Part shown: positions 14,285-21,758 of the stretch, one piece after another
How the letters are laid out: each line of letters begins with the position of its first letter
Numbering within the stretch: position 1 is the stretch's first letter
NCBI GenBank assembly: GCA_030593645.1
Contig: JAUVGT010000002.1
Coordinates: 1 to 32,169, forward strand
DNA from: Deltaproteobacteria bacterium
GTDB taxonomy: Bacteria > Desulfobacterota > Desulfobacteria > Desulfobacterales > JAUVGT01
Length of the DNA: 32,169 bases
Reading direction: 5' to 3'
Translations under genes and position numbers: made by a program
Notes under the pieces: model-generated
The model's input: only the letters and a program-made list of their open reading frames with translations
What the model was told of the DNA's origin: nothing
The model's database searches: none

Positions 14285-17023
14285 ATGATCGGAATCACAT
14301 CATACGGCGCACATATACCAAAACTCAGGTTAAACCGAATGAGTATTGTAGAAAACATGGGCTGGTTTGCCCCGGCGATTGTAATGGTTGCCCAGGGAGA
14401 GCGTTCCTATTGTAACTGGGACGAAGACAGCCTCACCATGGCCGTTGCCGCGGCAACGGACTGTCTAAAAAATATGGACAAACAATCAGTTGACTCCATA
14501 TTTCTCTGCTCAACAACACTGCCCTTTAACGACCGCCTTAACGCGGGTATTCTTAAAACCGCCCTGAACCTTCATGACCAGGTGTCTGCCGCAGACATCA
14601 CATCTTCTGTTCGTGCCGGTACCATCGGTCTTGTGCAGGCGCTTGAGGTAGTGAAAAACCGGGGAAAAAAACAGGCCCTGGTAGCCGCCACCGATAAACG
14701 AAAAGCCAAAACCGCTTACTTTTATGAAATGTGGTTTGGTGACGGCGCTGCCGCGGTCCTTACCGGACGGGACAATGTCATCGCGGAATATTTGGGTTCT
14801 TATACGGTGACCCATGATTTTGTTGACCATTACCGTGGATCTGACAGCGATTTCGATTACATGTGGGAAGAACGATGGACCCGTGACCAGGGTTACTCAA
14901 ACATTATTCCGGAAGCGGTCAACGGTCTTTTTAACACACTTTCAATGACCATGGATGATGTTGACCATTTTGCCTTTCCCTGTTTTTTTGCTGCCGAACA
15001 CAGCAAAATCGCTGCCAAACTGGGCGCCTCCCCTGAAAAAATCATCAACAATATGCATGATGTGTGCGGTGAAACCGGTGCCGCGCATCCCCTGATGATG
15101 TTAATCACAGCACTGGAAAAAGCATCCCCCGGCGACACAATACTTGCCGCGGGCTTTGGCCAGGGAAGCGACGCGCTGCTCTTTAAAGTAACAGATGCCA
15201 TTAAAGATCTGCCTGAACGAAACGGTGTATCCGGGTGCCTTAAAAACGGTAAAACGGTTTCAAGCTATACAAAATTCCTCAAGTTCCGTGATCTTATTGA
15301 TACAGAAATGGGTATCCGGGCAGAAGCTCCCACCCAGACGGCCATGACCGTGCTCTGGCGAAAACGCGATATGCTCCTGGGCATGGTCGGAGGCCGCTGC
15401 ACTGATTGCGGTACTCCCCAGTTCCCCAAAGCAGATATCTGTATTAACCCTGCCTGTAGAAAAAAAGATACTCAACAGCCCTATGAATTCGCGGATAAAC
15501 CTGCATATGTAAAAAGTTTCACAGGGGATCTTCTGGCCGTATCGGTTGATCCGCCTGCAATATACGGTATGGTGGAATTTGAAGACGGCGGCCGGTACAT
15601 GGCAGATTTTACGGATTGTGAGATGGATGATGTCGCTGTGGGGCAGCCTGTAACCCTTAGCTTCAGAAAGCGCTACGTTGACCGGGAACGCGGGTTCAGC
15701 GGCTATTTCTGGAAAGCGATCCCTGAACCGGGACAAACCGAATCACCGGAATCCGATCAAACCATAAGATTTGACGGCAAGGTGGCTGTGATTACAGGTG
15801 CCGGCGCGGGCCTGGGCAAAGCATACGCCATAGAGCTTTCCAGGCGGGGAGCCAAAGTGCTTGTAAACGACCTCGGCGGATCGACGGATGGAACCGGATC
15901 TTCTTCCAGTTCCGCGGATCTGGTTGTAAAAGAAATCACGGACGCGGGCGGAGAAGCCGCGGCCAATCACGAATCCGTGTCCACACCCGAAGGCGGCAGG
16001 GCAATTATTGATCAGGCTGTTAAGCTCTGGGGCCGGGTCGATATATTGATTAACAATGCGGGTATATTAAGAGACAAAACCCTGGCAAAAATGGAACCGG
16101 ACATGTGGCAGCCTGTTATGGATGTACATCTCAACGGCGCATACCATGTGACACGGCCGGCTTTTATAAAAATGAGGGAACAGGGTTACGGTCGCATCGT
16201 CCTAACCACTTCCGCAGCCGGGCTTTACGGTAATTTCGGGCAAACCAACTACTCATCTGCCAAACTGGGCCTGGTCGGTTTTATGAACACACTTAGAATC
16301 GAAGGTGAAAAAGCAGGGATAAAAATCAACACCATTGCCCCGATCGCGGGGACAAGGCTGACCCGGGATATCATTCCGCCGGATCTTTTTGAAAAGCTCA
16401 GTCCCGAATTTGTAACACCCATGGTCATCTATCTTTGCTCTGAAAAATGCACGGAAACAGGTATTATCGTTAACGCGGGCGGGGGATATTTTAACAGGGC
16501 GGCGATCAGTACCGGTTCCGGCATCGCTGTGGGTGACGGCAAAAAACCGCCTGAACTTGAAGAAATACATCGCAAATGGGAAGACATTAATGATCTCTCA
16601 GACATCAGGGAATATGACGATGTAACAAGTTCTTTGAATCCCATGCTTGAGGCTTTCAATCCTGACAATGAAAAAAAAGCTGGAGTTAAAAATGATTCAT
16701 CAAAACCGACCGTACAAAACATATTCGACAAAATGACTGACATGTTTCAGGAGGAAGCAGCAGAAGGCATCGACGTGGTCTTTCAGTATAACATCAGCGG
16801 TCCCGGAGGCGGAGAATGGTATTCTGTTATTAAAAATCAAACGTGTACCATTCAGGAAGGCACACATGAAACCCCGGATACGGTTATAAAGATGAATGAT
16901 GAAGACTTCATCTCCCTGATGTCAGGCGGTCTTAATCCGATAACCGCCTATACCAGCGGAAAACTGAAAATTGAGGGGGACATCATGAAGTCACAGCTTA
17001 TTGATAAGTTATTTAAATTCTGA
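14285..17023 (+). CDS. HMG-CoA-synthase-like / DUF35 / SDR / SCP2 four-module fusion
   Basis: This 912-residue protein joins four modules. Residues 1-320 have the thiolase fold of archaeal HMG-CoA synthase. Residues 355-480 are a DUF35 domain with a zinc ribbon (Cys372, 375, 386, 391) and an OB fold. Residues 497-760 are a short-chain dehydrogenase (Tyr656, Lys660), and 808-912 are an SCP2 domain. Aligned from memory with archaeal HMG-CoA synthase, the catalytic Glu, Cys and His are Thr77, Val109 and Pro232, so it should not make HMG-CoA. The domain may be structural or catalyse another C-C reaction with the neighbouring thiolase. ATG 14285 has AAGGGAGAG upstream; an in-frame TTG at 14231 would overlap the previous gene and is less likely. 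The gap to the previous gene is 31 bases. Confidence 0.9.
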   Translation: MIGITSYGAHIPKLRLNRMSIVENMGWFAPAIVMVAQGERSYCNWDEDSLTMAVAAATDCLKNMDKQSVDSIFLCSTTLPFNDRLNAGILKTALNLHDQVSAADITSSVRAGTIGLVQALEVVKNRGKKQALVAATDKRKAKTAYFYEMWFGDGAAAVLTGRDNVIAEYLGSYTVTHDFVDHYRGSDSDFDYMWEERWTRDQGYSNIIPEAVNGLFNTLSMTMDDVDHFAFPCFFAAEHSKIAAKLGASPEKIINNMHDVCGETGAAHPLMMLITALEKASPGDTILAAGFGQGSDALLFKVTDAIKDLPERNGVSGCLKNGKTVSSYTKFLKFRDLIDTEMGIRAEAPTQTAMTVLWRKRDMLLGMVGGRCTDCGTPQFPKADICINPACRKKDTQQPYEFADKPAYVKSFTGDLLAVSVDPPAIYGMVEFEDGGRYMADFTDCEMDDVAVGQPVTLSFRKRYVDRERGFSGYFWKAIPEPGQTESPESDQTIRFDGKVAVITGAGAGLGKAYAIELSRRGAKVLVNDLGGSTDGTGSSSSSADLVVKEITDAGGEAAANHESVSTPEGGRAIIDQAVKLWGRVDILINNAGILRDKTLAKMEPDMWQPVMDVHLNGAYHVTRPAFIKMREQGYGRIVLTTSAAGLYGNFGQTNYSSAKLGLVGFMNTLRIEGEKAGIKINTIAPIAGTRLTRDIIPPDLFEKLSPEFVTPMVIYLCSEKCTETGIIVNAGGGYFNRAAISTGSGIAVGDGKKPPELEEIHRKWEDINDLSDIREYDDVTSSLNPMLEAFNPDNEKKAGVKNDSSKPTVQNIFDKMTDMFQEEAAEGIDVVFQYNISGPGGGEWYSVIKNQTCTIQEGTHETPDTVIKMNDEDFISLMSGGLNPITAYTSGKLKIEGDIMKSQLIDKLFKF

Positions 17024-17037
17024 AAGATTTAAATAAC

Positions 17038-17143
17038 AAAGGGTTCGAGGGGTCAAGGGTTCGAGTATTATTTCCCCGGCGGGGCGATGCATTACTTCCC
17101 GCATTTCACTTGAACCCTTGGCCCCTTGAATCCTTGAACCCTT
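17038..17143. repeat. GC-rich inverted repeat inside the operon
   Basis: AAGGGTTCGAG occurs twice at 17038-17065, separated by GGGTC, and the complementary form (CTTGAACCC, GGCCCC, TTGAATCC, TTGAACCCTT) lies at 17109-17143. A small CCCC-GGC-GGGG hairpin sits between them (17074-17084). The arms could fold into a long stem in the 186-base gap before the thiolase gene. It resembles dispersed REP-like repeats rather than a terminator, because no T run follows. Confidence 0.65.
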
Positions 17144-17209
17144 ACATCTCAAACTCTTTAAGGCGGTAAACAAGGGATTTTCAAATACACAAATTTCCCG
17201 GAGGAAAAT

Positions 17210-18418
17210 ATGACTGACGGTATCAGAGACAAAGTGGCAATCATCGGAATGGGCTGCTCCCGATTTGGCGAACGATGGGACATGGGTGCCGAAGAATTGA
17301 TCGTGGAAGCATTTACGGAATGCGTCGAAGACGCCGGGATCGATCAAAAAGAAATACAGGCGGCCTGGGTGGGTAACTGCTTTGAAGAAGTCAGCCTGGG
17401 CAAAAGCGCCCTGGGTGCGGCCATGGCCCTTCGCCTTGACTATGTTCCGTTCACCCGTGTGGAAAATTACTGCGCCAGCGGTACGGAATCATTCAGGGGC
17501 GCGGTTTACGCGGTCGCTTCCGGTGCCTATGATACCTGTCTCGCGATTGGGGTTGAAAAACTTAAGGATACCGGGTATGGCGGTCTTCCCAACCCCGGCT
17601 CAAATATGGGACCCCTTAACTGGCTCTGGTATCCCAATATCTCCGCGCCCGGTGCATTCGCCCAGCTTGCCACAGCCTATGCTGCCAAATATGGTATTAA
17701 AGATCAGGATCTTAAACGGGCCATTGCGCACGTTTCTGTTAAAAGCCATGAAAACGGTTTAAACAACCCCAAAGCCCATCTCAGAAAAAAAGTGACAATT
17801 GATCAGGTTATGGCATCCCCGATCATTGCTCACCCGCTCGGCCTTTTTGACTGCTGCGGTGTGAGCGACGGTGCGGCCTGCGCGATCGTGACAACAGTAC
17901 AAAAAGCCAGGGAGCTTGGCATTAAAAACCCGGTCACCGTAAAAGCCCTCCAATTGGCCTTAAGTAACGGGGAAGAAATGTCATTCAATGACTGGGACGG
18001 CACTTATTTTCCCACCACATCAAAGGCAAGTAAAAAAGCATATCAAGAAGCAGGAATCACAGACCCAAAAGAAGAAATTTCAATGATGGAGCTGCACGAT
18101 TGTTTCTCAATCACAGAGCTTGTGACCTACGAAGATCTTCACATATCCGAGCGGGGTCATGCATGGCAGGATACACTGGATGGAATGTACAACCGTGATG
18201 GAAAAATTCCGGCACAGATTGACGGGGGCCTCAAATGTTTTGGCCATCCCATCGGGGCTTCGGGACTTCGCATGCTGTATGAAATGTATCTGCAGTTAAA
18301 CGGCCGGGCGCAGGACCGGCAGCTTGAAAACCCGCGTTTCGGTCTCACCCACAATCTTGGCGGAGTTCCATTTATGAGCGTGGCCAGTATCGCTATTGTG
18401 GGACTGTATAAAACATAA
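17210..18418 (+). CDS. Thiolase (archaeal/SCP-x-like class)
   Basis: This 402-residue thiolase carries the acyl-forming Cys88 in N-Y-C-A-S-G-T-E, a His296 motif (E-L-H-D-C-F-S-I-T-E) and His346 in G-H-P-I-G-A-S-G. The C-terminal motif is T-H-N-L-G-G rather than the C-x-G-G-G of FadA-type thiolases. This is usual in SCP-x and archaeal acetoacetyl-CoA thiolases that form complexes with DUF35 proteins. Expected role: CoA-dependent cleavage of a 3-oxoacyl-CoA, probably in complex with the DUF35-containing fusion encoded just upstream. ATG 17210 has a GGAGGA ribosome site. The gene is 186 bases after the four-module gene and 32 bases before the acyl-CoA dehydrogenase gene. Confidence 0.94.
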   Translation: MTDGIRDKVAIIGMGCSRFGERWDMGAEELIVEAFTECVEDAGIDQKEIQAAWVGNCFEEVSLGKSALGAAMALRLDYVPFTRVENYCASGTESFRGAVYAVASGAYDTCLAIGVEKLKDTGYGGLPNPGSNMGPLNWLWYPNISAPGAFAQLATAYAAKYGIKDQDLKRAIAHVSVKSHENGLNNPKAHLRKKVTIDQVMASPIIAHPLGLFDCCGVSDGAACAIVTTVQKARELGIKNPVTVKALQLALSNGEEMSFNDWDGTYFPTTSKASKKAYQEAGITDPKEEISMMELHDCFSITELVTYEDLHISERGHAWQDTLDGMYNRDGKIPAQIDGGLKCFGHPIGASGLRMLYEMYLQLNGRAQDRQLENPRFGLTHNLGGVPFMSVASIAIVGLYKT

Positions 18419-18450
18419 ACAAAACCGAATTCAGCAAGGCTGCATGAACA

Positions 18451-19593
18451 ATGGAAATACTAAAATATTCAGCAGAACATGATTCATTCCGCGAAACGTT
18501 AAGGAAATTCCTGGGAAAAGAAGTGGTTCCTTTCGCGGATCAATGGGAACAGGAAGGTATTGTGCCTCGTGAAGCCTGGAAAAAGGCCGGGGAACAGGGA
18601 TTTTTATGCACGAGTGTTCCGGAAAAATATGGCGGGGCCGGAGCTGATTTTTTGTATTCCATAATCGTGATCGAAGAAATGATACATACCCGTCAATTCG
18701 GTCTGCTCACTCCCCTTCACAGTGATATAATTGTTCCGTACATTACATCCTATGCTTCTGAAGAATTAAAGCAAAAATACCTTCCCGGCTGTATTTCAGG
18801 AGATATTATTACTGCTGTGGGTATGACCGAACCGGGTGCGGGGAGCGATCTCACTTCCATATCGACCACCGCGACCAGGGCGGGGGATGAAGTCATTATA
18901 AACGGTCAAAAAACCTTTATCAGCTGCGGGATCAATTGTGATCTGGTCATCGTCGCGGCAAAGGATCCGGATATCGACGATCCTTATAACGCCCTTGATT
19001 TATACCTGGTGGATGCTTCCACACCGGGTTTTAAAAAGGGAAACAAACTGGATAAAATGGGATGGCGCAGTCAGGATACCGCGGAGCTGTTTTTTTCAGA
19101 CTGCCGCATACCCGTCACAAACCGGCTGGGACAAAAAGGGGGCGGTTTTCTGATGCTCATGGATAAACTCCAGCCCGAACGGCTGGTTTGTACTGTGGGT
19201 GCCCTGACCGCGGCTGAAATTATGATCGATTTAACAATCGATTTTTGTAAAAACCATAATGAATCAGGAAAACCACTTTCCAAGTACCAGGCAACCCAGC
19301 ATAAAATAATTGATATGCTCACAGAAATAAAACTGGGCCGCACATTTACAGACAAACTGATCGCGGATCATATTGAGGGGATTAAAGTACCCATCGAAGT
19401 CTCCATGGCAAAGGCATGGGTCACCGATATGGCCAAACGTGTGGCCGACGGGTGCATGGATTTGTTCGGTAATTACGGATATTATGAAGAATATCCGATT
19501 GCCCGCTTCTGGCGCGACATTCGCGTGATGTCCATTTTTGCCGGTACCAATGAAATTATGAAGGGCATTGCGGCTAAATTTATGGGGCTATAA
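18451..19593 (+). CDS. Acyl-CoA dehydrogenase (long-chain/LCAD-like)
   Basis: This 380-residue flavoprotein catalyses alpha,beta-desaturation of acyl-CoA. Family motifs include M-T-E-P-G-A-G-S-D (about 125-133), K-T-F-I-S-C-G and the C-terminal F-A-G-T-N-E-I-M. In MCAD-type enzymes the catalytic Glu stands just before G-T in that last motif; here it is Ala. Glu243, in L-Q-P-E-R-L, matches the alternative helix-G base of LCAD and isovaleryl-CoA dehydrogenase. That position often goes with long or branched substrates. Electrons would go to ETF, but no etf genes are in the window. The ribosome site is weak (AAGG, about 14 bases upstream of ATG 18451). Confidence 0.94.
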   Translation: MEILKYSAEHDSFRETLRKFLGKEVVPFADQWEQEGIVPREAWKKAGEQGFLCTSVPEKYGGAGADFLYSIIVIEEMIHTRQFGLLTPLHSDIIVPYITSYASEELKQKYLPGCISGDIITAVGMTEPGAGSDLTSISTTATRAGDEVIINGQKTFISCGINCDLVIVAAKDPDIDDPYNALDLYLVDASTPGFKKGNKLDKMGWRSQDTAELFFSDCRIPVTNRLGQKGGGFLMLMDKLQPERLVCTVGALTAAEIMIDLTIDFCKNHNESGKPLSKYQATQHKIIDMLTEIKLGRTFTDKLIADHIEGIKVPIEVSMAKAWVTDMAKRVADGCMDLFGNYGYYEEYPIARFWRDIRVMSIFAGTNEIMKGIAAKFMGL

Positions 19594-20050
19594 TAACGTG
19601 CTCAATCGAAATTCGGGGTCGGTATCGGTATCGCAATCGTCTTTTTTTAGTGTAGGGGTGCCTCTTGCGGGTACCCAGTAATGAGCGTTGAACACTTGTC
19701 AGGCCATAACCTCGGCGACGGCTGATCGAATAATGATGCCGCTTTGCTCTATCTTATTTAAATCAGGCAGTATTCCTAAGATTTTCAATCAATCGGGTAA
19801 TGATTTATTGAATTTTTTAGTATTTAGCAGTACAAGCGTTTAAGGTGTTTTTTAAACCTTGCCTCCAGAGTGGAAATTATGAATATTGAGTGATAAATTA
19901 TCGTTTCAAGGATTAAATTCGATTTAGAATTTAGGGTTCCTTCAACTCAAAATTCAGAATTATTAACTCAAAACTCAATCGCACGCGCGATTGCCAGGGG
20001 GGTCTGCGGTCCGTAACGTTTTATTAACTCAAATACAGGAAAATACTGCA
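19594..20050. other. Operon-internal gap with repeats (457 bases)
   Basis: No gene is supported here. The gap contains TCGGTA repeats and a T run (19622-19648), which could mark partial termination. A hairpin follows at 19656-19676 (GGGTGCC, 6-base loop, GGGTACCC) of the GTAGGGG REP-like type. AT-rich sequence with the TTAACTCAAAACTCAA motif (about 19930-19978) lies further on. A separate promoter for the ligase gene may lie here, but I could not identify one with confidence. Confidence 0.5.
19656..19676. repeat. REP-like GTAGGGG hairpin
   Basis: GGGTGCC (19656-19662) pairs with GGGTACCC (19669-19676), with one G-T pair, around a 6-base loop. A partial relative, TGTAGGGGTGGATCCC, occurs at 4174-4189 beside the first foldback element. 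Confidence 0.5.
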
Positions 20051-21748
20051 ATGGAAATCTATGACAGCAAGCCATGGCTAAAGTCCTATGATCCAGGTGT
20101 CGAAACCAGTCTTCATATTCCGGATGAACCGGTAACTGCCGGTTATGAAAGGATCAGAAAACGTTTCCCGGACAGACCGGCCTTCCATTTTCATGGGGTA
20201 ATGTGGACATTTGAAAAAATGTTTAATGCCGCTGATCGTTTTGCCCGGGCGCTGTCGGACCGGGATATCGGTAAAAATGATGTCGTGGCCATTAATTTAC
20301 CGAATCTTCCCCAATATCTTATCGCCCAGCTGGGTGCGACAAAAATGGGCTGCTGGATAACCGGAATTTCCCCACTTCTCCTGGCCGATGAAATGGCATT
20401 CCAGCTCAAAGATTCCGGTGCAAAAGCTCTTGTCACACTGGATCCAATTTATGAACATCGCCTTTTACCGGTTATTGACCAATTACCGGAACTTAAATTT
20501 ATCGTTTCCACGGGTATCCTCGATTTTTTACCCAGGTTTAAACAAATCATGGCCGCACTGCTGAAAAAGGTTCCAACCGGTAATGTAAAACCCATACCCG
20601 GCAAAGATGTGATCAAATTTATGCCGCTTCTAAAAAAACATGAACCGAATCCGCCCCGGGTAGATATCCACGCGGATGATATTCACCTCCTCCAGTACAC
20701 CGGCGGCACCACAGGTACTCCAAAAGGCGCCATGCTGACCCACCGCAACATTCTGAGTCAGGCTTTATTCTGGAATACCTGGTTTGATATGAATATAGGC
20801 ACGGATGTTTCATGTTCAGGTTATCCATATTTCCATATCGGCGGTCAATGCTCTTTTGTTGCAACCATATGGCTCGGCGCAACACAGATATTAATACCCA
20901 ATCCCCGGGATACCAAACATATTGTTAAAGAAATTGCCAGGTACAAACCTCATTTTATAAATAATGTGCCGTCACTTTACATGCTTCTTTTAGATACTCC
21001 CGGTTTTAAAGATCTTGACTTTTCATCGGTCCGCTTTGCCACCGCCGCCGCCGCTCCGTATCCTGTTGAGCCCTTAAAAAAGCTTGAGTCCGTGATCGGA
21101 GCCGATAAGGTGGTGGAACTCTATGGGCTGACTGAAACGTCCCCCCTTGTGACCATGAATCCGGTTAAGGGAACAAAAAAAACAGGAAGCGTGGGTATTC
21201 CCGTTCCGAATACTGAAATCAGACTCGTGGATATCCTCACCGGTGATACCCAGGTACCCCAGGGTGAAAAGGGGGAACTGATCGTACGCGGTCCCCAGAT
21301 TATGAAAGGTTACTGGAACAAACCTGAAGAAACAGCGAATGCAATGCGTCAGCATGACGGTAAAACCTGGCTTCATACCGGCGATATTGCCGTTATGGAC
21401 TCTGACGGTTATATCAGTATCGTAGACCGTTCCAAAGACATGATAAACGTCAGCGGATTCAAGGTTTTCCCACGTGAAGTTGAAGAAAAACTCTACAACC
21501 ACCCCGCAGTCAAAGTATGCGCGGTGGTCGGTGTCGATGATCCGGATCGGCCCGGAAGTGAGATGGTCAAACTGATCGTCCAGATGAGCGATGACTGGAA
21601 AGATAAATCCGAAACAGAAATAATTGATGAAATCAACACCTTTTGCAGGGAGAAACTCGGTGCACATAAAAAACCGAAACTGATCGAAATTATCGATGAA
21701 ATACCGATGACTGCAGCCGGTAAGGTTGACCGCAAAGTACTTCGGTGA
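20051..21748 (+). CDS. Acyl-CoA synthetase (AMP-forming ligase, FadD-like)
   Basis: This 565-residue enzyme activates a carboxylic acid to its CoA thioester via an acyl-adenylate. The ATP-binding P-loop Y-T-G-G-T-T-G-T-P-K-G lies at about 216-226. It is followed by Y-G-L-T-E-T-S, the hinge region H-T-G-D-I-A and D-R-S-K-D-M-I-N-V-S-G, and the C-terminal catalytic Lys558 in A-A-G-K-V-D-R. It resembles long-chain or medium-chain fatty-acid ligases, but the true substrate cannot be read. ATG 20051 fits the usual N-terminus, with AGGA upstream; an in-frame TTG at 19991 would add 20 residues of low-quality sequence. The FadB-like gene starts 10 bases after its stop, which implies coupling. Confidence 0.94.
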   Translation: MEIYDSKPWLKSYDPGVETSLHIPDEPVTAGYERIRKRFPDRPAFHFHGVMWTFEKMFNAADRFARALSDRDIGKNDVVAINLPNLPQYLIAQLGATKMGCWITGISPLLLADEMAFQLKDSGAKALVTLDPIYEHRLLPVIDQLPELKFIVSTGILDFLPRFKQIMAALLKKVPTGNVKPIPGKDVIKFMPLLKKHEPNPPRVDIHADDIHLLQYTGGTTGTPKGAMLTHRNILSQALFWNTWFDMNIGTDVSCSGYPYFHIGGQCSFVATIWLGATQILIPNPRDTKHIVKEIARYKPHFINNVPSLYMLLLDTPGFKDLDFSSVRFATAAAAPYPVEPLKKLESVIGADKVVELYGLTETSPLVTMNPVKGTKKTGSVGIPVPNTEIRLVDILTGDTQVPQGEKGELIVRGPQIMKGYWNKPEETANAMRQHDGKTWLHTGDIAVMDSDGYISIVDRSKDMINVSGFKVFPREVEEKLYNHPAVKVCAVVGVDDPDRPGSEMVKLIVQMSDDWKDKSETEIIDEINTFCREKLGAHKKPKLIEIIDEIPMTAAGKVDRKVLR

Positions 21749-21758
21749 TGAGGCGCAT

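Noticed and set aside
17038..17143. Inverted repeat as a CRISPR or a transcription terminator
   Set aside because: There are no regular spacers and no T run, and the downstream genes continue the same pathway.
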